From Xenoacremonium recifei (lineage: Eukaryota; Ascomycota; Sordariomycetes; Hypocreales; Nectriaceae), in the NCBI GenBank assembly GCA_012184525.1, contig WOFQ01000092.1, positions 1-61,780 of the forward strand: a stretch of 61,780 nt of DNA, given 5' to 3'. This document shows positions 42,271-53,449 of this stretch, piece after piece (the first letter of the stretch is position 1; each line of letters opens with the position of its first letter). The position numbers were made by a program, and so were the translations under genes. Below the pieces are notes generated by a model, which saw only the letters and a list, made by a program, of their open reading frames with translations, did no database searches and was not told where the DNA came from.

Positions 42271-44055
42271 TTAGTTCTTCTTTGTTTCCGAGGAGATGTC
42301 TTGGTGTGGAATAGCCACACCCATTATTTGGAGAGTATTATCGTCTGTGTGGACTCCCATCTCCTTCTCGACCACTGCTGGAACTATAACACCAGGCTCC
42401 TTGCCGTAGTTGGTGTTTGTCGTGTATTTATAGGCCGAGACAGCTGAAAGACTAAGGCCAATCATCATTAGGGGAAAGTACGCTGCTCCCATGTTGAGAA
42501 GGGGTGTTTTGCGGGAATCGATTCCAAAAGCTGTTGCCGTACCAAAAGCCTGAACTCCCTTGAAGTAGCCACTGTACCTCCCAAGAATGTGTGGCTCATT
42601 AGAAAAGGTCGAGTATAGCCAATGGTGAAAGTTTTGGAAGAGGGGATAGCACATGCCAAAAAACATGTAGATGACCAGTGGTCCCGCGAATGTTGAGCCG
42701 TCTGTCCAATCGACTCCACGAGGGTCGTTTCGATCAATATCATTAACAGCAAGGAAAGTCATCATCGCGATCCACGTGCCGCCTATAACAACGGCGACAA
42801 GGCCTAGAGCCGCAAAAGCTCGGTGGCGTCGTTGGAGACCCTTAGCATCCGTTACAGCGGTGATGACCAAAGCACCAACGATTTGCATTATCCAATAGGC
42901 TAACTGGATGGAAATCAGCAATTTGCGGGCACATTTGGGTGAGAACTCTCTAGGTAAACGACTGGAAGATATCAATTACTTACATTAGCCAGTGCGCGGC
43001 TTCGTGAGTTGAGATAGACGGAATTGAAAGTCCCACAAAGGGAGAGATACATTTCGGAGCTGAAGATGGACAATGTGATAAGTAACATTTTTGGCTCGGA
43101 GCATGTTTTCCATAGGGCCTTGAGTTCTTGGAGCCATGGAAGTGGCGTAAATATGGCCAGCGGCCGACCGTCGTTGCGCCTGACTTTGGTAGGGTCCATA
43201 AGGAGAGCCGCGACCAAGATTCCACAGCATTCAATGGTGATGAATGTGATGTATACAGACGATGGGACACCGGAGATGTCAGTGTTTTGTGCGGTCAATC
43301 CAAGAACGATGGCTGAATAATGAGAAGTCAGTCGTTGTTGGGATATGCGTAAATTCGCAGGGTTGACCTACAAGCACCCATGACTGATCCGGCCGCATTG
43401 AATAGCCAGGTAGTCGCAATATATTTACCCTTTTCTTGCTCGGTTGCATAGACAGTTGTGATATAGCCTGTAATTCGGTCAGAATTTTGCCCGGCGTCCT
43501 CGAATCACTAGACCATTACTGACCCTGGGTACTCCATAAAAGACCTGAAGTGATACCACAAATGAAGCCTGCGAAGATGTTAAACCAGCCTCCCTTTCCT
43601 TCATCAATGTACCTAGCAGTTATCCGTCAGCTACTGGGACGCGGTCGTCGTAAAATTGCCATTACCAAAGAGATCCAGCATAAATCGAATACCCCGTGGC
43701 ACCTATCATCAAAGTGACCCTTGGTCCAAACTGATTGATTATGGAGCCTCCAAAGACTCCAGCTACTCCAAACATGCAGTAAAGCACCACATTGCCAGCA
43801 TCCGTGATATGGATATACGAAGGGTGCGCACCCCCCGCACCAAGACCGGTCATTGCCAGATAGGTGCCTGGACAACAAAACAAAGTCGCCCCGACAATCA
43901 TTGCCTGGACGTATGGTCTATGTGGAGAAGTCAGTCCTTCTCCCCTGGCTTGAGCAAGAATCGACGCTGGAGTCAACTCAAACTTACGAGTTATAACGCC
44001 ATGTCGACAGATTTTTGGTCTCAACCACTTCCTGCTCATCTGTAATCGAAGCCAT
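42271..44055 (-). CDS. UNC-93-like MFS protein (DUF895)
   Basis: Polytopic membrane protein of the fungal UNC-93-like/DUF895 group. The first exon encodes MASITDEQEVVETKNLSTWR and splices (donor near 43986, acceptor near 43923) to PYVQAMIVGATLFCCPGTYLAMTGLGAGG, the conserved TM1 start. A competing ATG at 44039 is out of frame with this. Further exons give FGVAGVFGGSIINQFGPR, GFICGITSGLLWSTQG, YITTVYATEQEKGKYIA and NAAGSVMGA, then PTKVRRNDG and the C-terminal half with LYSTFSNEP. About five introns. Function of fungal members is poorly known. It would be the second transporter of this cluster. Confidence 0.88.
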
Positions 44056-44633
44056 CGGGGAACACCAGCGTTGCTTGTATATCAAAAGTTTGGGCTTGTA
44101 TAGACATTCACACTATTATGAGTTTCCCTAAAGAGAAATCAACACAGTATGGCCACGAGTGGTTTTAGGTGTCGAGTTATTATACTGGTTGCAGAAAATT
44201 GAGAATCTTTCTTCATGCGGAGGGTCCACGATGTATTAATATTTTGGTCCTACATCCATCTTATCAAGGTTGCGCATATCCTCAATTCCCAAGGAAGGGT
44301 GTAAAGTGTTACAAGAAACGGGGTAAACCAGCAATTCGATAAAGGCGCAATTTTGACCCAATCTGGAAAGGCCTTTGATAAGCTAAATCCGGGCGCAGGT
44401 TTGACTTGATATGGGAATGTCATAGCTGATAAGAAATCTCGGCCCTGAGAAAAGAGTTGACCGAAAAGCTTGGCTTCTCTCTGTCACTAGTAAGGTCTCC
44501 ATAGGTTACGACGTGATTCTCAAATTGCCCGCCAGTTTATTCATCTTGGTATATCTCAAACCCTCCTCGTCCTAAAACTCCACGCCATGGGTTATTTTTG
44601 GACCTCACAGCTTGGGTTTCCAAGCCAGCACTG
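44056..44633. promoter_or_regulatory. UNC-93-like promoter / regulator 3' flank
   Basis: No coding sequence recognised. Confidence 0.45.
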
Positions 44634-46481
44634 CTATGTAATAATGAGGTCCCAACCAAGGTTATCCATCGGGCTACTCCATCTCGGCCCGTCTGTTGTC
44701 GCTAGTGTATCATGGCTGTGTCCCAACTGGATTTGCTCTACGATCAATCTTGCTCGTGTTATATTGCCGAGTCCAATATTGGCTTCTAACCCCCGAAGCC
44801 GTTCGATACTATAAGTCTGATGCGACCGAAGTTCAGACTCACAACCAGTAATAAAAAGCGGTAAAACCAGAGCAGACTCGCAGGGTATTCCATCTGGTAT
44901 CTGCCTCATGGCTTCTAAGCATTGCGTGATTGCCTCATTCTTGAGAACTGCTGTAGCCTCCCAGAATGAATGAAGAATATAGGTGCCAATAGTCCGCGAC
45001 ATCAGAGAGTCAGTCAATGAGTAGAAGTAAACAGAAGCAGCCGAGTGAAAGGCAACTGCTGTAAGTCGCAAATACTGCAAGGTCGAAGGTGAAAGTCCAT
45101 GAGGTGTCATATAGGCTGCGTTAGGAATTTGCCATGACTGTAGCTCGTTGTAGCTTCATGGAACAATCAGCTTGGGTCTATTATCGTTCGCAAAGTATAA
45201 CTCACATTTCAGTGGCTTCTAGAATAATTGTGGTAGCATCTTCGAGGTGAGATAGTCTCGAAATTCGACCGAAAAGCTCCACGATCTTTTGAGTGAATCC
45301 CATGTAGGTATCTGGCTCTTCAGAGTTTTTGGACTTGTCTCCAATAAAAATGGTTACATCCTCGACAGATATCCAGTCGTTTTCTCTATTGCTCGATGTA
45401 ATCTTTGCAACTTCATGATGATAAACAAGACTACGAAACAGAGCATGGACTGTTTTAGTCTACCTTTATATCTTTAAGACGACGGATCAACTTACAAGCT
45501 TTGCAGAAACTTCCGAACATCATCACTCAGTGCAGCCGATGCTGTCGGCTTTCTCATGAGCTGCATCAATCCGGTCAAGTGATGTCGCCATTCCTTTGTG
45601 CTTCCCCGAGTGATCTCGTACTTGCAGAGAAATATGACCGTGAGAGCAAGCAATTCCGGGGAACATTGACGACCCCAGGACGGCTCCGATAGGTAGGATG
45701 CCAAACTCTTCAGAGTCTGTGAATAACAGCGTAGCGCAAAGAGACCATCATGTGCCGCATGCATATTTCCACGACGCTGTGATAAGTGACAAGCCGCAAC
45801 AGCACATACAGCTTTCATTAACATTGGTGAGTTTGTTAGCCGAGGAATGATTGTGTCTCTCAGCGGATTGGAGGCTGTATCTGCCATAACCAGCAACTTG
45901 CTCAGGTGTAGCGTATAATATGATAGGTAGCGTGAGTAATCAGATATACCTGATGGGTCAATCGCGAATTTGGGAGAATTATCCAGGAATAACCGCTCTT
46001 GGCTTGGGATAAGCTCAATTGTGTCACCCGACTCACGGCCTGGCTCGTCTGCTTCATTGCCACGGGAACGAAGGATCGGCATGCCCTCCCCAGAAGTATG
46101 GGGCTGTAGTGCATCTGTAGATGATGAGGTTGGGCACCGGACTGAACGGCGTCTTCTAAGTGGTTTATTATCTTGAGTATGCGGGAGCTGCCAAAGAGAA
46201 TCGTAAGTGCACTCGTAACCCAGTCGAGAGCATGGTCCACATCTGTGACATTATCTCAACCCCTGGTTTCAAACGTAGTATTGGAGTGATTCACCTTGGT
46301 TTGCCTTCGTCGCACTTCTTCCTACGGCGCTTGCATTTTGAACATCTGTTTTCCAATTCTTCGTTAGCTATGTTTCACCGGGGAAAGCTTCCGGGAATTC
46401 CGAGCCTAACCCAGAACGACCCCAACCGCGAGTGCGATTTGACGTTTTTGGGGTTGAATGCGTGCCAAAACAGGTCTCCAT
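44634..46481 (-). CDS. Zn(II)2Cys6 transcription factor (DUF3468/Fungal_trans_2 type)
   Basis: The zinc cluster is split by two introns. Exon 1 (46481-46411) reads METCFGTHSTPKTSNRTRGWGRSG; exon 2 (46345-46295) gives CSKCKRRRKKCDEGKPR; exon 3 (46242-45496) opens CGPCSRLGYECTYDS. The typical RxxxGCxxCKxRRxKCDExKPxCGxC cluster results. The remainder (LTNSPMLMKAVCAVAACHLSQRR, LLALTVIFLCKYEITRGSTKEWRHHLTG, YMGFTQKIVELFGRISRL, MTPHGLSPSTLQYLRLTAV) is the helical Fungal_trans_2 domain. Two later introns, with the exon 4 acceptor uncertain (near 45435). Divergent from the amidase, so it may regulate the amidase/deaminase/carrier group. Confidence 0.85.
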
Positions 46482-47044
46482 GGCAGTTTGTGCTGCTCAC
46501 GACAGAATGTAACTCACAACAGCCGTGCTCGAGATGATGACGGGCTTTGACAACCATCGAGATTAATCAATTCCCGTTATCCAACCTTAAGTCTGGGAAG
46601 CGGGGTAACCATTAGGTATTGATAAGCTAGTTTGGCAAAATTCAGTCCGAGCGCTTCCGGTTTGTTGGCATCGATTAGTATCAACTTCATGATTGGTGTG
46701 CATTGCGGAGATATATTTCCTCTCTTATCTGGTCTACGGAGTCCTGATCCATCGTTGAAATGCCAAGAGCACCAGACCCGTTGAGGTAATTCCCTTGTTC
46801 ATCTTGAGCCGTTTCCTCAACTGGTCAATCTACCGCGTTGCGGGGCTCTCCTGAGTAACAATGGCAAGAAGGACAGCTCGAAGAAGACTGCCCCGTAGGC
46901 GCGGAGTCATATCTTAGTGACAGCGGAATTATTGGAAGAATTGCTCCGTAGAATATCATCGAGTTCATGCCCACTTCATGACGAAACCTTTCTCTTCCCC
47001 CATGGGCAGTATCATATTTTTGAAACACGGGCTCAATATTAGCG
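46482..47044. promoter_or_regulatory. Divergent promoter, regulator / amidase
   Basis: 563 bp. The amidase-side leader has a TATTAGCGATG context immediately at the start. No gene. Confidence 0.45.
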
Positions 47045-49207
47045 ATGTTATTGAAGGCTCCCGAGCGCGTACCTCTGGTCGAAGCCAGCATCGACCAACT
47101 GAGTGAAGCTCTGACATCAGGAGAAATAACAAGTGTGGAGCTTGTAGCCGGCTATTTAAATCGCATTGCAGCGTACGATCGAAGGGGCCCACGCTTGAAC
47201 TCTACACCTGTTATAAATCACAATTGCTTCGCAGAGGCGAGACGATGTGATGAAACACGACGCATTCATCCTGAGAAGATATTTTCTCCTCTCCATGGCA
47301 TCCCGTTCACTGTCAAAGACAGCTTCAAGGTTGCTGGCCTAACTGTTGCGGCAGGGTCTCCGGCTTTCGCCAAATTAATTGCTCAAAGCGACTCCTTCGC
47401 AGTATCTGCGCTTCGAGAGCATGGAGCAATTGTACTAGGAAAGACCAACATGCCTCCTATGGCTATTGGGGGATGCCAACGAGGAGTCTATGGCCGAGCA
47501 GAAAGCCCGTATAATCCTGACTACCTTCCTGCGGCTTGGCACTCAGGGTCATCTAGTGGTTCCGGTGTTGCTGTGTCGGCCAGCTTATGTTCTTTTGGAC
47601 TCGGCGAGGAGACAGTATCTTCGGGGCGCAGTCCAGCAAGCAATGGGGGGCTGGTGGCTTACACGCCGTCCAGAGGCCTCATTTCTATCAGGGGCAATTG
47701 GCCCCTATTTGCCTTGAGAGATACGGTTGTGCCTCATACAAGAACTGTGCGAGATTTATTACACGTTCTGGAGGCACTGATGTCTGAGGACAAAACACCA
47801 ACCGGAGATCTTTGGAAGTCTCAGAAGCACGTCATTTTACCGTTGGACTCTTTCATACGTCCAGAGAGACTTATATCATTAGCCACACCGGGTGGTCTAA
47901 ACGGTCGCCGGTTCGGGATACCGAAAATGTACACAGGGCAAGATAGGGAAATTTCTGAGCCCATACAAGTGAGAAGGTCCATTATCAAACTACTGGACGA
48001 TGCTCGAGATGTTCTTGCACGACTTGGTGCGACCTGTATAGACGTTGATCTACCAGTAGTCTCTGCGTATGAGAAAGATCGAGTTGGAACACGGAACCTC
48101 GTTGACAGGGGTATGATGCCACCGGGCTGGAACGAAATTGAGATTAACGATCTGGTATCAGCAAGCTGGGACGAGTTCCTCCGACTCAATTCCGACATAC
48201 AACACCCCTCCCTCGGTGATATAAATCCGTGGATCATTCATGCCGATCCCCCTGAAGCGGTTGACACACGCCGAACTTCAGTTGCGCATGATGGACAGGA
48301 TAGGATTCTATACGACTACATCGTGCGACGCGCCCGTCAAAAGATCTTACCGCAGTCACCATTGGACTTTGACCAACTCGCCGAGGTATGCCTAGGCCTT
48401 GAGCGTGCGAGAAAAGATCTTTTCGAGCAGTGGCTTATAGACTCTGGGCTGGACGGCATTTTGTTTCCTGCAAATGCAGATGTTGCCCCTTCCAACGCCG
48501 ACACAGACGAAACCGCTTCAGAAATTGCCTGGAGGAACGGAACAGTGTTTTCGAACATGAACCACGTCATGCGTCACTTAGGGATTCCGAGCATTTCTGT
48601 GACAATGGGTGTTATGGAGGACACTGCAATGCCCGTTGGAATAACCTTTGCAGGGCCAGCCTATTCTGATGCTCAACTTTTGAAGTGGGCTTTTGACTAT
48701 GAAAGTGCTTCACCAAAACGAAACCCGCCGCAAAGCACTCCTGAGCTCAGCCCTTTTTCAGTAATAAGGGATAGTGGCAGATTTAGCAATCATCCATTGG
48801 ACAGTAAGCATTTGCCTCCTCTTCCATCTGTAACGGCGTCTGGAACAGGAGAGCTTCAACTGTCCGGTGAAGTTCATCTGGCTTTCAAAGCTGTCGTCTC
48901 GACACCTTCACTGGAAGGAAACAAGGAGACTTCTAGGGTGGGTAAAGACCAACAGCTATTTCTTTCGGTGCAAATTGTCATTGATGGCAAACACCATCTC
49001 TCGTTCAAGAGGCCAAGCCCCTCCAATTTAGAGTTGTTTGAGTCTCGGGTAGAGATCCCAGCTTCAGAGCGCCGAGGAGCTCGTCTGCAATCAAGCTTAT
49101 TTGTTGTTGTTGCATCTACCTACTACCAAGATTCGAGCGGTCAAGTCGGAAACAGGGTCACAGACGGTTGCTTTGTTGAGGTCCCGTATCGGTATCCTCA
49201 GTTATAG
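47045..49207 (+). CDS. Amidase-signature hydrolase with C-terminal extension
   Basis: Intronless, 720 aa. Amidase-signature family: catalytic Lys91 in FTVKDSF, cis-Ser in GSSSGSG (168-174), and nucleophile Ser193 in the ETVSSGRSPAS segment that replaces the usual D-T-G-G-S-x-R-x-P. The SNGGLVAYTPSRG and GNWPLF context is a fungal subclass hallmark. The core ends near residue 560 (ISVTMGVMEDTAMPVGITFAGP...DAQLLKWAFDYE). Another roughly 150 residues follow, with a Ser/Pro-rich linker and a beta-rich segment I do not recognise. It hydrolyses a carboxamide; the neighbours suggest a nitrogen-containing catabolite. Confidence 0.92.
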   Translation: MLLKAPERVPLVEASIDQLSEALTSGEITSVELVAGYLNRIAAYDRRGPRLNSTPVINHNCFAEARRCDETRRIHPEKIFSPLHGIPFTVKDSFKVAGLTVAAGSPAFAKLIAQSDSFAVSALREHGAIVLGKTNMPPMAIGGCQRGVYGRAESPYNPDYLPAAWHSGSSSGSGVAVSASLCSFGLGEETVSSGRSPASNGGLVAYTPSRGLISIRGNWPLFALRDTVVPHTRTVRDLLHVLEALMSEDKTPTGDLWKSQKHVILPLDSFIRPERLISLATPGGLNGRRFGIPKMYTGQDREISEPIQVRRSIIKLLDDARDVLARLGATCIDVDLPVVSAYEKDRVGTRNLVDRGMMPPGWNEIEINDLVSASWDEFLRLNSDIQHPSLGDINPWIIHADPPEAVDTRRTSVAHDGQDRILYDYIVRRARQKILPQSPLDFDQLAEVCLGLERARKDLFEQWLIDSGLDGILFPANADVAPSNADTDETASEIAWRNGTVFSNMNHVMRHLGIPSISVTMGVMEDTAMPVGITFAGPAYSDAQLLKWAFDYESASPKRNPPQSTPELSPFSVIRDSGRFSNHPLDSKHLPPLPSVTASGTGELQLSGEVHLAFKAVVSTPSLEGNKETSRVGKDQQLFLSVQIVIDGKHHLSFKRPSPSNLELFESRVEIPASERRGARLQSSLFVVVASTYYQDSSGQVGNRVTDGCFVEVPYRYPQL

Positions 49208-49384
49208 ATAGCAGTACCTTGAGCAAATTTGGTTCTGAATTGGGGAGCCAGAAAACGACAACCAGTGATGTGTATATTTCTTGTAATTTGAAGGTTTTCT
49301 CCAAATTAACCCTACATTGCGTCTAGCCCGAAGGCTCTATGGGCTTGTGTTATCTACGCCGTATTAACCCCCATGCCGCTGCCT

Positions 49385-52300
49385 TTACACCAACCGTGAG
49401 TGCTTGGCTCTTGACCCCGATCCTCCGCTATCGTCATTATCATCCTGCAGTCTCTTTCGCATTGATTGATGTTTTTGGTAATCTCCCAACTCAGAACGAA
49501 TTAACCTCGACAAGTATGCGGCAACTTGGACGGGACAGCCCTGCGATATTGCCGGCTCCAGTTCCTGCAGGTAATCTTCCTTGCCCGAACAGTGCATAAC
49601 GAGCTTTTCTACAACAGATGAGACAAACATGGCTCTCTTGGGGTCTGCCGCCAACCTTGGTAGAAGTCCTTTCAACTCAGTGCAGAATGACGCAAGCACA
49701 GACTCCTCTGGCCGACGCCTCGCAAGGTTCCCAAATGCTGTCTCGGAACCCAAGCGCGTGGTGATGGCGCTTCTCGGGACGCCGAGACTTGCCCCGGCCC
49801 GCAAGAAGGCGTCCAAGGTCCTAAGGTAATCCTCAAAACACTCCTCACCAAGGAACTTGGATAGGGATATATCCAAAAAGTGCGAGAAGACGGTGCGTGC
49901 GCCCAAGCGGTCCAGGAGAGGCATGTTGGGATCGGCACCATGAGCCATCAAGCGACTAAAGGTAGCGTCCTTTAATGCGTCATTCCATCTCAAAGCAGGA
50001 AACATACAGGGCCCTGAGAGCATGTTAAAGACTGACATGGTGCTCCGCGCAAAGAGCACCCATGGCGACACCGCATCCAATGTACCTGGGATGCCGGGCT
50101 GTCGGGGCAGTACGTTGGGATCCTCGCCGCGCCGGAGAAGAATACCAAGCACCCCTGGCACGGGCGCCGGACTCTCACCACTGTTTCTGGACATTGGCGT
50201 AAGAGCAGCGAATAGCGGCGACTCATCAAAGACTTCGAAATAGTTTGGCTGCTTCCGGATCTTATTGGCGAGGTAGGATGTCACATCATGCCTGATCAGC
50301 TCTTCGCGAAAGAGCAGTCTCGCATCGCAACGAGAATTAATCCCACTAACGGTGATATTGCCAAGGGCTACCATAGATACAATGGCTTCCTCGTACTCGT
50401 CCAGTAACCCCTCTGCCTGTCGGTACTGGAGGGAGTTGGGCTGGTCCGTCTGCTTTAGCGCTTCGGAGGCATAGACCAACGCCTGATTCAAATGCGCGAT
50501 AAAAGGGCCGGTGTTCAGCCCTCGTCCCTGCCTTATGATGTTTGCGACAAGGAGGTAATCCTTGCGTATAGTTTTGAGAAAACCAAGATATGCGGTAGCG
50601 ATAGAGAGGAAACCTCTGTAGTTCGCTGGGAGTTTGCCGCGTAAGTACTCGCCCATGTCTTTGGTTAAGACAAAGTCCTTTACTGTTCTATGTAGAAACT
50701 CAACCCGGTCGTAAACAACCCTGAGTAGGCCCTTCGTCTTCTCGTTGATGCTGCGAAAAGTCTGCTCCCTAAGCATCGTGATTTCCTGTGGCGCTCTTGA
50801 TTCTCCTAAGCCATGAGATGCGGGATAATGATCCTCAAATTCTCTCTCTAGCTGCCAGTACAAGTCGACGTGCAGAGGCTCTAGCGCGTGGACTGCGGCC
50901 TGTAAGATGGCTGCCATCTTAGCCTGGTCAGCAGGTACTACTGCTTCCAGCATGTGTTTGAACAACTGGTCTAGATCTGAGGGCAGTTGACTGAAACGAG
51001 CTTTCAGGTCTTCGATTGTCTCCTCGTTGGAAAGGCCTTCCTGTAGTGATCGGGTGACGAAAAAAGCCCAGAGAAATACGCCGTCGGCCTGTGCTACGAT
51101 CTGATCCACGATCTCGGCCTTCTCTGAGGCGACCTTTTCGGAAGCCTCAGCAGTCCACAGGGGGTAAGCTTTCAGCTGGTCATTCAGGAATTTTCGAATG
51201 TCATTCCGCGTCAGCTTGTGAATATCAAGACTCTCCTGATCACTTTTGCCAAAGTTCTCTTCGAACACGGCCCACCGCCGGCTGGATAGACAGATCTTGA
51301 TATGGGGGGAGTTGGCCATGTCACGAAGGACCTTACAGAGCTCGGCGTGGTTACTGTCATACTCGTCCAGTCCATCGATAAAGAAGCACATCCTGAGTGA
51401 TATGCAGTCACTTGTTGCCAAGGCTCGCAACGCAGCGGAGAGCTCGGGAACAGACCACGGTTCCGCTGCAGTCTGCCATCGTCCAGCCTTAGCAGCGGCC
51501 CAGCGGCTGTGGCTGGCCAGAGAGATAGCATGAGGGTGCCCACGGAGGAGGTCGAAGAGCAATGATTGGAGAAGTCCCTGCCATGATTTTTGGATTGGTG
51601 TGCCTGCAATCCAAAAGAAGTGTGCTGCAACAGCCAGCGCGTCGGGAGAGCCTGCCCAGCCCGCTAGCAGCTCCCTCGTCCGGGGATGCGTGGAGATGAA
51701 CTTCATAAAGGTAGATTTGCCGGAGCCTGGCTTGCCTGAGATCCAGAAAGTGCCGCTTCCCGACTGAAACCAATTCGAGAGCCTGGATTCGAAGGCCCAT
51801 TTGAAGGTATCCTTGTGTGCTTGCGGGATAGAATCGAAGCGAATAGGTCGGCTGGTGTAGTTCAAGCTCGATGCAATTGTATTAGCGAGCAAGGCCTCTT
51901 CTGATTTGTTTAGACTGGCAAGCCGGGCTCTGAGTAACTTGATGTCGGTCTCCCTGAGAACAGTCGCCTGGTTTTCATCTTGGTTTTCGAACCGCTTCCT
52001 AACCTCAGCTCTCAGGTCATCCAGCTCGCGAGACATGACATCGACATGAGACTCGTGCTCTGGCCTGACATATCGCTCCTCGCTCTCCCTTGATCTCAAG
52101 GTCTGGCTTAGTTCCGACATCCGAGAGCTAGTAGTGGTCAGCCATCTCAAGTATCAACCACAAAACTAATAAGAAATGAAAAGAAGAAGGAAATGGTGAG
52201 GTGAAACGGAAATAATGCTTGGAAGCTGGATGCTTTCGCCATCTACCTGAGAATCGAGTTCACCTGGTGAGTTATAGCGTAGGGAAGCCTCTTTAGTTCC

Positions 52301-52698
52301 TCAAAATTAGCTGTGCCTGCGAGCCTGGATCTCAACCAGGCTGCTGCGTTGGCTGTTTGGGATGTCGTCTCGTCGGGAAACAGTCTCAGCGCGCCCTCGA
52401 TATCCTCTACTAGCGCCGTGGCAGCATCGCGAGAGGAGACAAGTTCCCGCCACTCGAGCGCATTGCTTGATGGTCTGGTTAGATTCGAGGGTGAATCCTG
52501 TGGCGCAGCAGGGATGTCAACATCAGACAATGTAGTTTTCAGCTTCTTGAGAGTTCCTAAGATAATATGCTGATTATTGCCACTCTGCGACAATGAGGGC
52601 TGCACTTCAGAGACCCGGGAAGTTGAGACCAGTTCAGTGATGCATTCTGTGGCGGCAAGGATGCACGTGGCGGCATCGAGTGCTGAGACCGCGTCCAT
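49385..52698 (-). CDS. NACHT-domain STAND/NLR-like protein
   Basis: About 1070 aa from two exons (52698-52247, then about 52150-49385). The N-terminal 150 residues (MDAVSALDAATCILAATECI...) resemble the helical N-terminal domain of fungal STAND proteins. A coiled-coil-like segment follows (EELDDLRAEVRKRFENQDENQ region), then NACHT: Walker A GKPGSGKST near residue 289, Walker B FFIDGLDEYD near 407, and CLSSRRW sensor. A winged-helix-like region with LHRTVKDFVLTKD comes next. The C-terminus has weak ankyrin-like units (LLRRGEDPNVLP, LMAHGADPNMP, FLRAGASLGVP). Such proteins function in fungal allorecognition and cell death. Divergent from an AIF-type flavoprotein. Confidence 0.9.
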
Positions 52699-52838
52699 GG
52701 CTAGCTAGCTAGGTATGTTCCAAGTTTCCAAGCTGTCCCAGCATGGGAAGCTGCTCCTGGTTATAATGATTTGATCTCATTAGAAGTGGGACCTCAGACG
52801 TTGCATCCGTCCCGCCGCCAACAAGGGCGGCCATGTTG

Positions 52839-52878
52839 GGGGCCAAAGAACGGCCGCCAAAGAACGGCCGCCAAAGAA
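52839..52878. repeat. 14-bp tandem repeat CGGCCGCCAAAGAA
   Basis: Two perfect copies (52851-52864 and 52865-52878) preceded by a degenerate one (GGGGCCAAAGAA). The core CGGCCG is palindromic. Confidence 0.85.
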
Positions 52879-52927
52879 CAAGCAAAGCAAAGCCACTCTC
52901 CGCACCAATCCATCCATTCCCGTCTTT

Positions 52928-53005
52928 CCGCACAGACATTTTCCCGCACAGACATTTTCCCGCACAGACGCTCTCGCACGGACACTTGTGCACAGACATT
53001 TCGTC
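52928..53005. repeat. 16-bp tandem repeat CCGCACAGACATTTTC and degenerate copies
   Basis: Perfect copies at 52928-52943 and 52944-52959, a partial at 52960-52970, and degenerate units near 52974 (TCGCACGGACAC) and 52989 (GTGCACAGACATTT). Another CGCACAGACAT lies at about 53296. Confidence 0.85.
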
Positions 53006-53449
53006 CCACATGTGAGGCACAGCAAAAACATCCTGTATAACGATCGTAACCTGAGCCATTAAACGACACTCCCCGATCCAGTCCGGAAATCCAGCTGAAC
53101 CCGGCTGATCCAGTAAAGGAACTGGCTAGGCTTGGATGTGGCCGTATCGTATGATTACCGCCGACTAGGGTGTACCATTTCCCAAAGAAGATTACGAAAA
53201 TGGGGTCTAGATGTAGCAATACCCTGCCAGGGGTGTGGTTCGAAGCATCCAATCGCTACACACATGTTTTACTGTACCTCCCTAGAATATCCTCGCGCAC
53301 AGACATATTGCCCGGCACATTTTCCTCTACCACAATGTGGTCTTCGCCCCTAAGGCATCACTATAACATCTAATTGCTCTCTTCTCTCCACCTGTCGTCT
53401 CGGCTCACGAGTTGACTCCCCCTTTTCCAATAGCGCACCTCATCTGAAA

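Larger units (their letters stand above)
52699..53449. promoter_or_regulatory. Divergent promoter, NLR-like / AIF-type, with tandem repeats
   Basis: 751 bp, no gene. Contains the two short tandem arrays listed separately. Confidence 0.5.

Noticed and set aside
43662..44039. Upstream ATG for the UNC-93-like gene at 44039
   Set aside because: It is a different frame from the exon that splices correctly to the PYVQAM start; the 44055 ATG with intron fits the family.
52839..53005. CRISPR-like array
   Set aside because: Units are contiguous tandem repeats without unique spacers, and the genome is eukaryotic.
52780..53252. Overlapping minus-strand ORFs over the repeats
   Set aside because: Their Cys/Gly-rich pattern is a direct translation of the tandem repeats in several frames, not a protein.
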